Shown here in pieces: positions 8,903 through 17,484 of a DNA stretch of 64,000 nt (position 1 is its first letter; every line of letters begins with the position of its first letter). The notes under the pieces were generated by a model that saw nothing but the letters and a program-made list of their open reading frames with translations, did not search any database and was not told the DNA's origin. The position numbers and the translations under genes were made by a program. This DNA is from Aidingimonas halophila. GTDB taxonomy: Bacteria > Pseudomonadota > Gammaproteobacteria > Pseudomonadales > Halomonadaceae. The stretch covers positions 62,001 to 126,000 of the forward strand of contig NZ_FNNI01000004.1 of the NCBI RefSeq assembly GCF_900106955.1, in the 5' to 3' direction.

Positions 8903-9652
8903 TCACTCGTGCTGGAGGCGACCGGAAAGCAGCGATGGGTAGCGCTTGTCCAATTGCTCCTGCAAGGCAGTGACAGCGGGATCCTCACGCCGACGTGGTC
9001 GTGCCAGTGACACCTTGAAATCGAGGATGATATGGCCGGGCGAGGCCGACAGGAACAGGATGCGGTCAGCCAGTGAAAGGGCTTCGCGCAGGTCATGGGT
9101 CACGAACAGCACCAGCGGCTTGTGGCGTTGCCAGAGTGACTGCAACGAGTCACGCAGGCGATCGCCCGTCGGCATGTCCAGTGAGACAAAAGGCTCATCC
9201 ATGAGCAACAGCTGGGGAGCGACCACGAAGGCTCTGGCCAACGCCAGGCGACGCTGCATGCCGCCGGAAAGTTGATTGGGCCAGGCATTGAGGAAGTCGC
9301 CGAGCCCGACGTCCCGCAGCAGGGTAACGGCCTTGTCGGTGTCCCGGTTCGGCTGAACCAGACGAATGTTGTCCAGACAGCTCAGCCACGGCATCAGGCG
9401 CGGCTCCTGGAACATCATGCCTAGACGTTCCACTCCTTGGTTGCCCTGATAGAGTGGCTGCCCATTCCAGTGAATGCTACCGGTGAATTGGTTGTCCAGG
9501 CCGGCAATCAAGTGAAGCAAGGTGCTCTTGCCGGCGCCGGACGGGCCGACCAGGGCTATGAATTCACCCGGGGCCGCGCTGAAACGTAGCTCGCGGAGCA
9601 CGGTATGATCACCGAACCGCTTCGCGTGGATATCGACGTCCAGCTGCTTCAT
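8903..9652 (-). CDS. NitT/TauT-family ABC transporter ATP-binding protein
   Basis: A 249-aa ABC ATPase of the nitrate/sulfonate/taurine importer class. Seen: Walker A GPSGAGKST, Q-loop MMFQEPRLMPWL, signature LSGGMQRRLALARA, Walker B LLLMDEPFVSLD and FVTHDLREAL. The ATG at 9652 is chosen because it has GAGG about 8 bases upstream and overlaps the permease stop as ATGA; a GTG at 9661 also reads through. Third gene of a three-gene importer on the minus strand. Its cargo is not shown by the sequence; the neighbouring PQQ genes suggest a link to alcohol oxidation. Confidence 0.86.
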   Translation of the reverse strand: MKQLDVDIHAKRFGDHTVLRELRFSAAPGEFIALVGPSGAGKSTLLHLIAGLDNQFTGSIHWNGQPLYQGNQGVERLGMMFQEPRLMPWLSCLDNIRLVQPNRDTDKAVTLLRDVGLGDFLNAWPNQLSGGMQRRLALARAFVVAPQLLLMDEPFVSLDMPTGDRLRDSLQSLWQRHKPLVLFVTHDLREALSLADRILFLSASPGHIILDFKVSLARPRRREDPAVTALQEQLDKRYPSLLSGRLQHE

Positions 9653-10395
9653 TCCCGCCACCTCGTCAGCCGACGTTCCATGGGCCGCATGAGCAGCGAT
9701 TCGATCAATAGAATGACGCCGGCAAAGGCGAGCGTGTAGGCCAGGATGCTGGTGATGTCGAAAAACTGGTAATACGAATGCAGCTGAAAGCCGATACCGT
9801 TGCTGCGACCCAGCAGCTCCACCACCAGTACGATCTTCCAGATCAGAGCCAGCCCACCGCGGGCGGCTGCCATCAAATAGGGATAGAGCTGAGGCAGATA
9901 AACCTTGAGCAGTGTCGTCATGGGAGATAACCGATAGGCGTGCGCGACGGCCAGCAGCTTGGTGTCGACGGCCCGTGCGCCCTCGCGCACCGTAACCACG
10001 ACCGTGGGTATCTTATTGATCGCGACCGCGGTGATAGCCGCAACATCCGTGAGACCGAACCAGATGTAGCACAGAATGATCGTGACCAGGGCCGGAATGT
10101 TGAGCCCCAGGATCAAGGCACCATCCAGTGCGATATCGAGGCGCCGATAGCGGCCCATGGCGATGCCGATGGCCGTCCCCAATGCCATGGCCACCAGAAA
10201 GCTGATCAGGACGCGTCCCAATGTGATCGACAGATGGTAGGGCAATTCGCCACTGATGCTGTGCTGCCAGGCACTGGCCAGAACCAGTTGTGGCGGTGGC
10301 AGGCGTGTGGAATCGACCCACATCGCGATCAAGGCCCAAAGACATATGAGCCCCAGCAATGAGAGGGTACGTACCAACCAGGATGGCATCGTCAT
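9649..10395 (-). CDS. NitT/TauT-family ABC transporter permease
   Basis: A 248-aa inner-membrane permease of the SsuC/TauC class, with about six transmembrane segments. Seen: the EAA-like loop near ARAVDTKLLAVAHAYRLSPM..LLKVYLPQLYPYLMAAARGGLALIWK, the ATPase-contact region of this family. Overlaps both neighbours by 4 bases (ATGA type), so the three genes are translationally coupled. Confidence 0.86.
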   Translation of the reverse strand: MTMPSWLVRTLSLLGLICLWALIAMWVDSTRLPPPQLVLASAWQHSISGELPYHLSITLGRVLISFLVAMALGTAIGIAMGRYRRLDIALDGALILGLNIPALVTIILCYIWFGLTDVAAITAVAINKIPTVVVTVREGARAVDTKLLAVAHAYRLSPMTTLLKVYLPQLYPYLMAAARGGLALIWKIVLVVELLGRSNGIGFQLHSYYQFFDITSILAYTLAFAGVILLIESLLMRPMERRLTRWRE

Positions 10396-11408
10396 GGCAG
10401 GCGAAAGCCATCCCAGAAGAGGCTTGTATCGAGGCGGTCCGCCTCACCGGTGACGTCGCTTCCCCCCTCCCGCGCCAGAATCTCGAACAACTGCGCCGCC
10501 GCTTCGATCTCGTCTTCACCATAGCGTCGGGGGATGCCGGCGCGATAACCCGCCTTGATGGCGTCGAACATGGCATCGTCGTCGGGCTTGACCCGTGGAC
10601 GCAGCGGCTCCCAGGCGTCATCCGATTCCGCTAGCAACTGTTTGGCCTCATAGGTAGCTGCCAGGAAGGTTTGGAGGGTCTCTCGATTCTGCTCGGCCCA
10701 CTCGCCGTCGAACACCCAGCCCAGCAACGGGGGAATGGTGTCGATGCCCAGTTCGTCCAGCATGGCGCCGAGTGTCAGCAGTGGCTGCATACCCTGCGCC
10801 TGGAGACGGGCATTGTAGTGCCAGAAATTGATCGCTGCCGGGAGGTCGCCATCCAGCATCAAGGCATTGATCATGGGCGGTGCGGCGTAGGTCGGTTCGA
10901 CCTCTTCCTCGAGAATCATGCCAGCGGCTTCCCGGGCGTAAGCGCGCAGTACCAGCCAGGTCTTGTCATTGGCACCGCCGGCAATGCCGAGGGAATGGCC
11001 GCGCAGGTCTGCCAGCGAGTCGATATCAGTGTCGGGGTCGACCATGACGGCACCGACCGATAGCGAGAAGGGCGCAAACTGATAGGGATGACCGGATTGA
11101 CGCTGACGAGCCACCCATAGCCAGTCAGAGACGATCAGGTCGACACGATCACCTTGCAGAGCGACGGCTAGTGCGTTCTCGGACGCGAGAGGGACGATCT
11201 CGAGATTGACCGTTTCATCGAGTAGCCCATGGTGTTCGACCGCCTCCAATTCCCAACTCACTGTGCCGAATTGCAGAACGCCAACGCGCAGAGTTTCGGC
11301 ATGCGCCAAGGGAGAGGACAAGCCGATCACAGTCCAGAACCAAACCACAATGGATAAGCGACGGCACGGCCGACGTGCGTGACGTCTCCGTGCAAGCGGA
11401 TAGGACAT
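10392..11408 (-). CDS. NitT/TauT-type ABC transporter substrate-binding protein of the PQQ region
   Basis: A 338-aa periplasmic binding protein. Seen: a very Arg-rich N-terminus before the hydrophobic signal core and a cleavage site near LAHAETLRVG, then LQFGTVSWELEAVEHHGL and DRVDLIVSDWLWVARQRQ, as in NMT1/SsuA-like receptors. The start at 11408 has GGAGG 8 bases upstream; reading on to 11513 would add 35 unlikely residues. First gene of the importer. The family includes receptors for nitrate, sulfonates and thiamin precursors; for this branch I cannot name the ligand. Neighbourhood hints at a factor needed by the PQQ enzyme or its substrate. Confidence 0.83.
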   Translation of the reverse strand: MSYPLARRRHARRPCRRLSIVVWFWTVIGLSSPLAHAETLRVGVLQFGTVSWELEAVEHHGLLDETVNLEIVPLASENALAVALQGDRVDLIVSDWLWVARQRQSGHPYQFAPFSLSVGAVMVDPDTDIDSLADLRGHSLGIAGGANDKTWLVLRAYAREAAGMILEEEVEPTYAAPPMINALMLDGDLPAAINFWHYNARLQAQGMQPLLTLGAMLDELGIDTIPPLLGWVFDGEWAEQNRETLQTFLAATYEAKQLLAESDDAWEPLRPRVKPDDDAMFDAIKAGYRAGIPRRYGEDEIEAAAQLFEILAREGGSDVTGEADRLDTSLFWDGFRLP

Positions 11409-11536
11409 GAACTGGCCTCCCTTTGCCCTTTCGAACAGGAGATTCTTATGATTCTCCCTGGAGTATAGGAGGGCATGCAGGGGGTGCCATTGGACCGTCA
11501 CACCCCTCGTCAACGCCTGGCGGTCGTCGGCAACAG

Positions 11537-11902
11537 TCAGCGCTTCTCGCTATCCTTCACTTCATATTGTCCATCCAGCACATCATGCTGGGTCGAGGAC
11601 GCGTCATGTGACTCAGGGCCTGAGGCGTTACCATCGATATTGCTTGCCTGATCGGCGCGCATCCGTTCCATGCGCTTTTTCATTCGATAGCGGAGGAACG
11701 GCAGCATGGCCCAGCCGATCAGCAGAAAAACCAGGCCCAGCAGCGTGCCGATGATCATCACGACACCGAACAGAAGCCAAGTGAGGATCAGGCGCACACC
11801 GCTGATTTCGCCTTGCGGACGTGATTGCCTGGCCCGTTCCCGCCACCGTTGGGCAGCCTGCCAGGCTGGATTGTTACGAGAATCGCGTTGGTGATCGTTC
11901 AT
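11537..11902 (-). CDS. Small two-segment membrane protein, hypothetical
   Basis: A 121-aa protein with a charged N-terminus, a hydrophobic stretch (about 41-70, probably two short membrane segments), a basic cluster RYRMKKRMERMR and a polar acidic tail. No domain recognised. The Met giving MNDHQ at 11902 is taken as the start; reading could begin at 11914. It is divergent from the SorC-type regulator and separated by 128 bp from the binding-protein gene, so it looks like a single transcription unit. Confidence 0.6.
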   Translation of the reverse strand: MNDHQRDSRNNPAWQAAQRWRERARQSRPQGEISGVRLILTWLLFGVVMIIGTLLGLVFLLIGWAMLPFLRYRMKKRMERMRADQASNIDGNASGPESHDASSTQHDVLDGQYEVKDSEKR

Positions 11903-12047
11903 GACAGCTCGCATAGTGATATGTGTTTGGCCTTGGATGGCAGAAGTCGTCCTGCGTTCAGTATCGGGATCGAAACGGGCCGTTGTCGATCGCTGCCTGT
12001 CTTGCGATGATCAGTCGTATGTCCGTTCCAACAGCAAGGTAGCCGAC

Positions 12048-13010
12048 ATGGACAAGTTCGACCTTAAACTCGATCAAGCGGCTCGTGCGGCCTGGCTTTC
12101 CTATGTGGGAGGGCGCACGCAGGACGAGATTGCCAGTCAGCTCGGGGTGTCGCGCCCCGGTGTCCAGCGTTTGCTGGCGCTGGCGCGTCAGGAGGGACTG
12201 GTCAAGGTGCATATCGACCACCCACTGTCGAATTGCATGGTGATGTCGGATGCCATCACCAAAGCATTCGGTCTGGAATTCTGCGATGTCGTGCCGGCCG
12301 ATGCCCAGGCGGCGGACAGTGCGTCTCATTATCTGGCGGTCGCGGGAGCCGAGCGTCTGTCGCGTTATATCGACCGAAACGATCCCTTGACGATGTCACT
12401 GGGCACCGGGCGATCGGTCCGTGCCACTGTCGAAGCATTAAGCCGCGTTGAACGACCTCAACATCGCTTCGTGTCGCTGGTTGGCAATATGGCACGTGAT
12501 GGCTCATCCAACCGTTTCGATGGGGTGATGGTACTCGCCGACAAGACCGGGGGCGATCGTTTTCTGCTGCCGGCGCCGGTGGTCGCGGGGTCCGTGGATG
12601 AAAAACATGCACTGCTCAGTCAACGGCTGATTCAGGCTGTCGCCGACGTGGCCAAACAGGCGGAAGCAGGATTCATCGGGATCGGCCGGGTCGATCGTCA
12701 TGCCACCCTTTTCCAGGATCACTTCATCAGCGAAGCGGAACTCGAGGAACTGCTGGAACTCGAGGCCGTCGGGGAACTGCTGGGGTGGCCGATGAATCAG
12801 GCCGGCGAACTGATCGACTGCTCGACCTCCCGGCGGGTCACGAGCCTGCCGCTGGACATGCTCAAGGGCCAGACGCTGATCGGGCTGGCCGGCGGTCGTG
12901 ACAAAGGCCCGGCGATCCTGGCCTCGTTGCGAGGAGGCTGGCTCAAAGGGTTGGTGACCGATGAGCATGCTGCGCGCTATATCGTCGAAACGGGGATCGA
13001 TGGTCCCTGA
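12048..13010 (+). CDS. SorC/DeoR-family sugar-responsive transcriptional regulator of the polyol operon
   Basis: A 320-aa regulator. Seen: an N-terminal helix-turn-helix (about 17-50: GRTQDEIASQLGVSRPGVQR) and a C-terminal sugar-binding domain ending in DKGPAILASLRGGWLKGLVTDEHAA, typical of SorC proteins that sense a phosphorylated sugar or a free polyol. The ATG at 12048 starts MDKFDLKLDQAARAAW; upstream in-frame sequence to 11901 is not protein-like. It is immediately upstream of, and in the same direction as, the polyol transporter operon and is its likely regulator. Confidence 0.87.
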   Translation: MDKFDLKLDQAARAAWLSYVGGRTQDEIASQLGVSRPGVQRLLALARQEGLVKVHIDHPLSNCMVMSDAITKAFGLEFCDVVPADAQAADSASHYLAVAGAERLSRYIDRNDPLTMSLGTGRSVRATVEALSRVERPQHRFVSLVGNMARDGSSNRFDGVMVLADKTGGDRFLLPAPVVAGSVDEKHALLSQRLIQAVADVAKQAEAGFIGIGRVDRHATLFQDHFISEAELEELLELEAVGELLGWPMNQAGELIDCSTSRRVTSLPLDMLKGQTLIGLAGGRDKGPAILASLRGGWLKGLVTDEHAARYIVETGIDGP

Positions 13011-13087
13011 ACCGATGGCAATCGGCGAACCACCTGATCCACCTAAAGTATAAGTCAGCAGGCTTTGCTTTTTTTGTGGGTCTGTCC

Positions 13088-13120
13088 GATCATTTGATCG
13101 ATCGATGAGTAAATTGATCA
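13088..13120. promoter_or_regulatory. Candidate operator upstream of the polyol operon
   Basis: A perfect palindrome GATCA-TT-TGATC (13088-13099) is followed by further GATC-type half sites, with TTGATC recurring at 13114-13119, exactly 20 bases (two helical turns) after the copy at 13094-13099. It lies in the 191-bp gap between the SorC-type regulator and the binding-protein gene, 82 bases before its start. SorC/DeoR regulators bind such spaced repeats; the assignment is inference. Confidence 0.45.
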
Positions 13121-13201
13121 GGTTTGAGTGACGAATTCACGACAACAATTCACACGATTATGGCGACAACAACACGGCTAAACGCCCGAAAGGAGCACGT
13201 C

Positions 13202-14512
13202 ATGAAGCTAGCCTACGCTATTCCCGCCGCGGGGATCGCCGCCTTGACCTCCGCTTATGCCAGTGCCGAGACAATCACCATTGCGACCGTCAACAATAAC
13301 GACATGGTGATCATGCAGGAATTGTCCGATCGCTTCGAAGAAGAGCACCCGGATATCGAATTGGACTGGGTCGTGCTGGAAGAGAATGTGCTTCGCCAGC
13401 GCGTCACCAATGACATCGCCACCGAGGGCGGTCAGTTCGACGTCATGACCATCGGTACCTATGAAGCGCCGATGTGGGGGGAACGGGGATGGCTCGAACC
13501 CCTGGACGATCTACCTGAAGACTATCAGGTCGATGATCTGATCAAGCCGGTACGCGATGGGTTGAGTCATGACGGTGTGCTACAGGCACTGCCCTTCTAT
13601 GCCGAAAGTTCGATGATGTATTACCGAACCGACCTGTTCGAGGAGCACGGCATCGAGATGCCCGATCAGCCGACCTGGAGCGAGGTTCGCGATTGGGCGG
13701 AACAACTGCATGATCCGGACAACGACCTGGCTGGTATCTGCCTGCGCGGTAAACCGGGCTGGGGCGAGAACATGGCGTTCGTCTCCACGCTGGTCAATAC
13801 GTTCGGTGGACGCTGGTTCGATGAAGACTGGAATCCCGAGCTGAATTCCGAAGAGTGGCAGACCGCCATCGAGTTCTATGTCGAACTACTGGGTGAGTAC
13901 GGTCCGCCGGGAGCCAGTTCCAATGGCTTCAATGAGAACCAGGCATTGTTCTCCAGCGGCAAGTGCGCCATGTGGGTGGATGCCACCTCGGCGGCAGGTC
14001 GCATCTACAACCCCGACGAATCCAGTGTCGCTGATGACCTTGGTTTCGCGCCGGCGCCGGTTGCCGAGACGCCGAAAGGCTCGCATTGGCTCTGGTCCTG
14101 GGCATTGGCCATCCCGGCAACCTCCGAATCCAAGGAAGCCGCCAAGACCTTCATTACTTGGGCCACGTCTCAGGAGTACGTCGAACTGGTCGGCGAAGAG
14201 GAGGGCTGGACCAGCGTGCCGCCGGGGACGCGCGAATCAACCTACGCGAACGAGAAGTATCAGGAAGCCGCGCCGTTCGCCGACTTCGTGCTGAATGCCA
14301 TCCGGGAAGCGGATCCCACCGACTCCACGCTCGAGCCCAATCCCTATCTGGGTGTGCAGTTCGTGGGGATTCCCGAGTTCCAGTCCATCGGCACGCAGGT
14401 GGGGCAGCAGATCGCCGCCGCGTTGACCGGTGACCGTTCGGTCGAGGATGCCCTGAACGCTGTTCAGCGGTCGGTCGAGCGTGACATGGAACGTGCCGGC
14501 TATCTGGATTGA
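13202..14512 (+). CDS. smoE: Polyol ABC transporter substrate-binding protein (SmoE/MtlE-like)
   Basis: A 436-aa periplasmic receptor of the family 1 (maltose-like) fold for sorbitol/mannitol-type polyols. Seen: signal peptide ending SAYASAETITIATVNN, then MIMQELSDRFEEEHPDIELDWV and QFDVMTIGTYEAPMWGERGWLEPL, the pattern of rhizobial and Rhodobacter polyol receptors. The ATG at 13202 has AAGGAG 8 bases upstream; a longer reading from 13124 is rejected. First gene of the transporter; a strong hairpin separates it from the permease genes. Exact polyol range is not readable. Confidence 0.88.
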   Translation: MKLAYAIPAAGIAALTSAYASAETITIATVNNNDMVIMQELSDRFEEEHPDIELDWVVLEENVLRQRVTNDIATEGGQFDVMTIGTYEAPMWGERGWLEPLDDLPEDYQVDDLIKPVRDGLSHDGVLQALPFYAESSMMYYRTDLFEEHGIEMPDQPTWSEVRDWAEQLHDPDNDLAGICLRGKPGWGENMAFVSTLVNTFGGRWFDEDWNPELNSEEWQTAIEFYVELLGEYGPPGASSNGFNENQALFSSGKCAMWVDATSAAGRIYNPDESSVADDLGFAPAPVAETPKGSHWLWSWALAIPATSESKEAAKTFITWATSQEYVELVGEEEGWTSVPPGTRESTYANEKYQEAAPFADFVLNAIREADPTDSTLEPNPYLGVQFVGIPEFQSIGTQVGQQIAAALTGDRSVEDALNAVQRSVERDMERAGYLD

Positions 14513-14523
14513 GTTGACGTCCC

Positions 14524-14553
14524 GTCAGAGGTCGGGCCAGTCCGGCCTCTGAC
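14524..14553 (+). terminator. Intercistronic hairpin between smoE and smoF
   Basis: GTCAGAGG (14524-14531) pairs with CCTCTGAC (14546-14553), and the stem continues through a T-G wobble and CGG/CCG to 12 bp around the 6-base loop GCCAGT. No T-run follows. Such hairpins after a receptor gene usually protect the 3' end of its mRNA or partly stop transcription, giving more receptor than permease. Confidence 0.6.
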
Positions 14554-14586
14554 CCTTCCCGATTCCGACACTCCAATAGGTGACCT

Positions 14587-15474
14587 ATGCCTAAACGAGC
14601 TTCCGGGCGAACGGTCGGAGGGCTGCGTAGCTTATCGCTTCAAGCACCTGCCGTAACGCTACTATTGCTGTGGATGCTGATCCCCCTGGGTATGACCCTG
14701 TGGTTCTCGTTTCAGCATTACAACTTGTTGATGCCGGGCGAGCCGAGTTTCGTCGGGTTGGAAAACTACGAGTACTTGTTCACCGATCCCTCACTGTGGC
14801 GTGCGATGGGCAATACGCTGTTGATGGTCGGTTGGATCCTCGTGATCTCCGTGGGGGGCGGGACTCTGTTGGCGGTTCTCTTCCAGCAGGAGTTCAAGGG
14901 GCGAGGTATCGCCCGGGTGCTGGCGATTTCGCCCTTCTTCGTCATGCCGACCGTCAGTGCCTTGATCTGGAAGAACCTGATGATGCATCCCGATAATGGC
15001 GTTCTGGCCTGGTTGACGGAATCCGTCGGGTTACCCGCCATTGACTGGTTCTCCTGGGTGCCGATGACCTCGGTCGTGATCATCGTGTCCTGGCAGTGGT
15101 TGCCATTCGCCCTGTTGATTCTGTTGACGGCGATCCAGTCGCTGGATGAAGACCAGGTGGAAGCCGCCCGCATGGATGGTGCCGGACCGGTGGACATCTT
15201 CCGTTTCATCACCCTGCCGCACCTGAAACGAGCGATCAGTGTCGTGATCATGATCGAGATGATCTTCCTGTTGACGCTGTTTGCCGAGATCTACGTGACG
15301 ACCTCCGGCGGTCCGGGGCTGGCGACCACCAACCTGGCGTTCTTGATCTACATTCAGGCCTTGCTGGATTTCGATGTCGGCATGGCGTCGGCGGGTGGCG
15401 TCGTTGCCATCATCCTCGCCAATATCGTGGCCATCTTCCTGGTGCGCCTTGTCGCCCGAAATCTGGAAGAGTAA
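14587..15474 (+). CDS. smoF: Polyol ABC transporter permease (SmoF/MtlF-like)
   Basis: A 295-aa inner-membrane permease of the MalF class with about six membrane segments. Seen: MLIPLGMTLWFSFQHYNLL near the N-terminus, and the EAA loop EAARMDGAGPVDIFRFITLPHLKRAI, which contacts the ATPase. ATG preceded by AATAGGTGACCT. Partner of the following permease. Confidence 0.88.
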   Translation: MPKRASGRTVGGLRSLSLQAPAVTLLLLWMLIPLGMTLWFSFQHYNLLMPGEPSFVGLENYEYLFTDPSLWRAMGNTLLMVGWILVISVGGGTLLAVLFQQEFKGRGIARVLAISPFFVMPTVSALIWKNLMMHPDNGVLAWLTESVGLPAIDWFSWVPMTSVVIIVSWQWLPFALLILLTAIQSLDEDQVEAARMDGAGPVDIFRFITLPHLKRAISVVIMIEMIFLLTLFAEIYVTTSGGPGLATTNLAFLIYIQALLDFDVGMASAGGVVAIILANIVAIFLVRLVARNLEE

Positions 15475-15489
15475 CCGGGGAGAATCATC

Positions 15490-16308
15490 ATGAGTGCCGT
15501 TCAAACCAAACGACCCTGGGTGGGAGTGCTGGCTTGGGTGATTGCGCTGATCATCTTCTTCCCGATCCTGTGGATGGTGTTGACAGGCTTCAAGACCGAG
15601 GCCGATGCCATTGCTTCGCCAAGCCTGTTCTTTACCCCGACCCTGGAGAGCTATGTCGAGGTACAAGGGCGCGCCGATTATCCCAAGCACGCCTTCAATA
15701 GCATCACCATCTCCCTGGCGTCGACACTGCTGGCATTGCTGATCGCCATCCCTTCCGCCTATGCCATGGCATTCCTGCCGACCAAGCGGACCAAGGCAAC
15801 GCTGTTGTGGATGCTTTCGACCAAGATGCTGCCGCCGGTTGGCGTGTTGATGCCCATCTACCTGCTGTCGCGTGACCTGGGGCTGCTGGATACCCGCACC
15901 GGGCTGACCATCGTCTATACCATGATGAACCTGCCGATCGTGGTGTGGATGCTCTATACCTTTTTCAAGGACCTGCCGCGCGACATTCTCGAAGCGGGAC
16001 GCATGGATGGTGCCAACACCTTCCAGGAAGTGACGCTATTACTGTTGCCACTGAGCATGCCAGGCATTGCCTCGACAGGACTGCTCTCGATCATCTTGAG
16101 CTGGAACGAAGCTTTCTGGAGTCTCAACCTCACCGCCTCCAAGGCCGCTCCATTGACTGCCTACATCGCCTCGTTCTCGAGCCCCGAAGGGCTGTTCTGG
16201 GCCAAGCTGTCGGCCGCCTCGACCATGGCCATCGCGCCGATCCTGATCTTCGGTTGGATGACCCAGAAACAGATGGTTCGTGGTCTCACCTTCGGTGCCG
16301 TCAAATAA
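15490..16308 (+). CDS. smoG: Polyol ABC transporter permease (SmoG/MtlG-like)
   Basis: A 272-aa inner-membrane permease of the MalG class. Seen: six hydrophobic segments, the EAA loop EAGRMDGANTFQEVTLLLLPLSMPGI, and a C-terminus ending MVRGLTFGAVK, which is characteristic of the polyol transporter group. GGGGAG lies 9-14 bases upstream of the ATG. It is 15 bases after smoF and 10 bases before the ATPase gene. Confidence 0.89.
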   Translation: MSAVQTKRPWVGVLAWVIALIIFFPILWMVLTGFKTEADAIASPSLFFTPTLESYVEVQGRADYPKHAFNSITISLASTLLALLIAIPSAYAMAFLPTKRTKATLLWMLSTKMLPPVGVLMPIYLLSRDLGLLDTRTGLTIVYTMMNLPIVVWMLYTFFKDLPRDILEAGRMDGANTFQEVTLLLLPLSMPGIASTGLLSIILSWNEAFWSLNLTASKAAPLTAYIASFSSPEGLFWAKLSAASTMAIAPILIFGWMTQKQMVRGLTFGAVK

Positions 16309-16318
16309 GGATTCCCCC

Positions 16319-17470
16319 ATGGCAACACTAGAACTCAAGAATGTCATCAAGGAGTTCGACGATACCCGCGTGATCCAGGGCGTCGATCTCGAAGTGAACG
16401 ACCGTGAATTCGTCGTTTTCGTCGGTCCCTCCGGCTGCGGCAAGTCGACGCTGCTGCGCATGATTGCCGGGCTGGAAAGTGCGTCGTCCGGCGATATCCT
16501 GATCGATGGCAAGCGGGTCAACGACGTCGGGCCGGCCGATCGCGATCTGGCCATGGTCTTCCAGAGCTACGCGCTGTATCCGCACATGACCGTCGAGGAC
16601 AACATGGGCTTCAGCTTGCGCTTGGCCAAGGTGCCCAAGGAGGAACGGCGCAAGAAGGTCGAGGAAGCTGCACGCATCCTGCAGTTGGAACCCTTGCTGG
16701 ATCGCAAGCCCAAGGCATTATCGGGTGGACAACGTCAACGCGTGGCAATCGGACGTGCGATCGTGCGCAATCCCGGTATCTTCCTGTTCGACGAGCCGCT
16801 GTCCAATCTGGATGCCGCCCTGCGCGTCAAGATGCGCGTCGAGTTGGCGCGTCTGCACGACGAACTCGATGCCACCATGATCTATGTGACCCACGATCAG
16901 ATCGAGGCCATGACGATGGCCGACAAGATCGTCGTGCTGCAGGACGGCATCGTCGAGCAGATCGGCTCGCCCATGGAGCTCTATCACCATCCCCGGAACC
17001 GCTTCGTGGCCGGCTTCATCGGATCACCGAAGATGAATTTCCTGTCTGTCGAGGCTGTCGCCAGTGATGCGTCGGGGGTCAGGGTTCGGCTGCCTGCCGG
17101 CGGCGAATGCAGCGTGCCGGTGGATGGAGCGACTCAACAACCGGGCCATACCCTGACCCTGGGGGTGCGTCCCGAGCACCTGGTGCTCGACGACAACGGC
17201 GTTCTCGAAGGCGAGATACAGGTCATCGAACGCTTGGGAGGAATGACGTCACTACATATCCAGACGCAAGACGACTTGCTGACGCTGGTGGCTGACGGTG
17301 AAGTGACTCACCGGGTACATGAAAGGGTGCGTTTCGGCTTCGAATCGCACCGGGCCCATCTCTTCGGTCAGGAGGGGACGGCGCTGACCAGTCTGCATCG
17401 CCATCCGCTGACCGAGATACAGCGACTGGACAACAAGGCATCTTCCAATGGCGAGTCGCGTCACTCATGA
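16319..17470 (+). CDS. smoK: Polyol ABC transporter ATP-binding protein (SmoK/MtlK/MalK-like)
   Basis: A 383-aa ABC ATPase that energises the smoEFG transporter. Seen: Walker A GPSGCGKST, Q-loop MVFQSYALYPHMTV, signature LSGGQRQRVAIGRA, Walker B FLFDEPLSNLD, FVTHDQ-type switch (YVTHDQIEAMTM), and a C-terminal OB-fold TOBE domain from about 240. The ATG at 16319 is preferred over an upstream in-frame codon at 16280 that lies inside smoG. The tail beyond the TOBE domain is slightly longer than usual. Confidence 0.89.
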   Translation: MATLELKNVIKEFDDTRVIQGVDLEVNDREFVVFVGPSGCGKSTLLRMIAGLESASSGDILIDGKRVNDVGPADRDLAMVFQSYALYPHMTVEDNMGFSLRLAKVPKEERRKKVEEAARILQLEPLLDRKPKALSGGQRQRVAIGRAIVRNPGIFLFDEPLSNLDAALRVKMRVELARLHDELDATMIYVTHDQIEAMTMADKIVVLQDGIVEQIGSPMELYHHPRNRFVAGFIGSPKMNFLSVEAVASDASGVRVRLPAGGECSVPVDGATQQPGHTLTLGVRPEHLVLDDNGVLEGEIQVIERLGGMTSLHIQTQDDLLTLVADGEVTHRVHERVRFGFESHRAHLFGQEGTALTSLHRHPLTEIQRLDNKASSNGESRHS

Positions 17471-17484
17471 TCTCGGAGCCTGCC

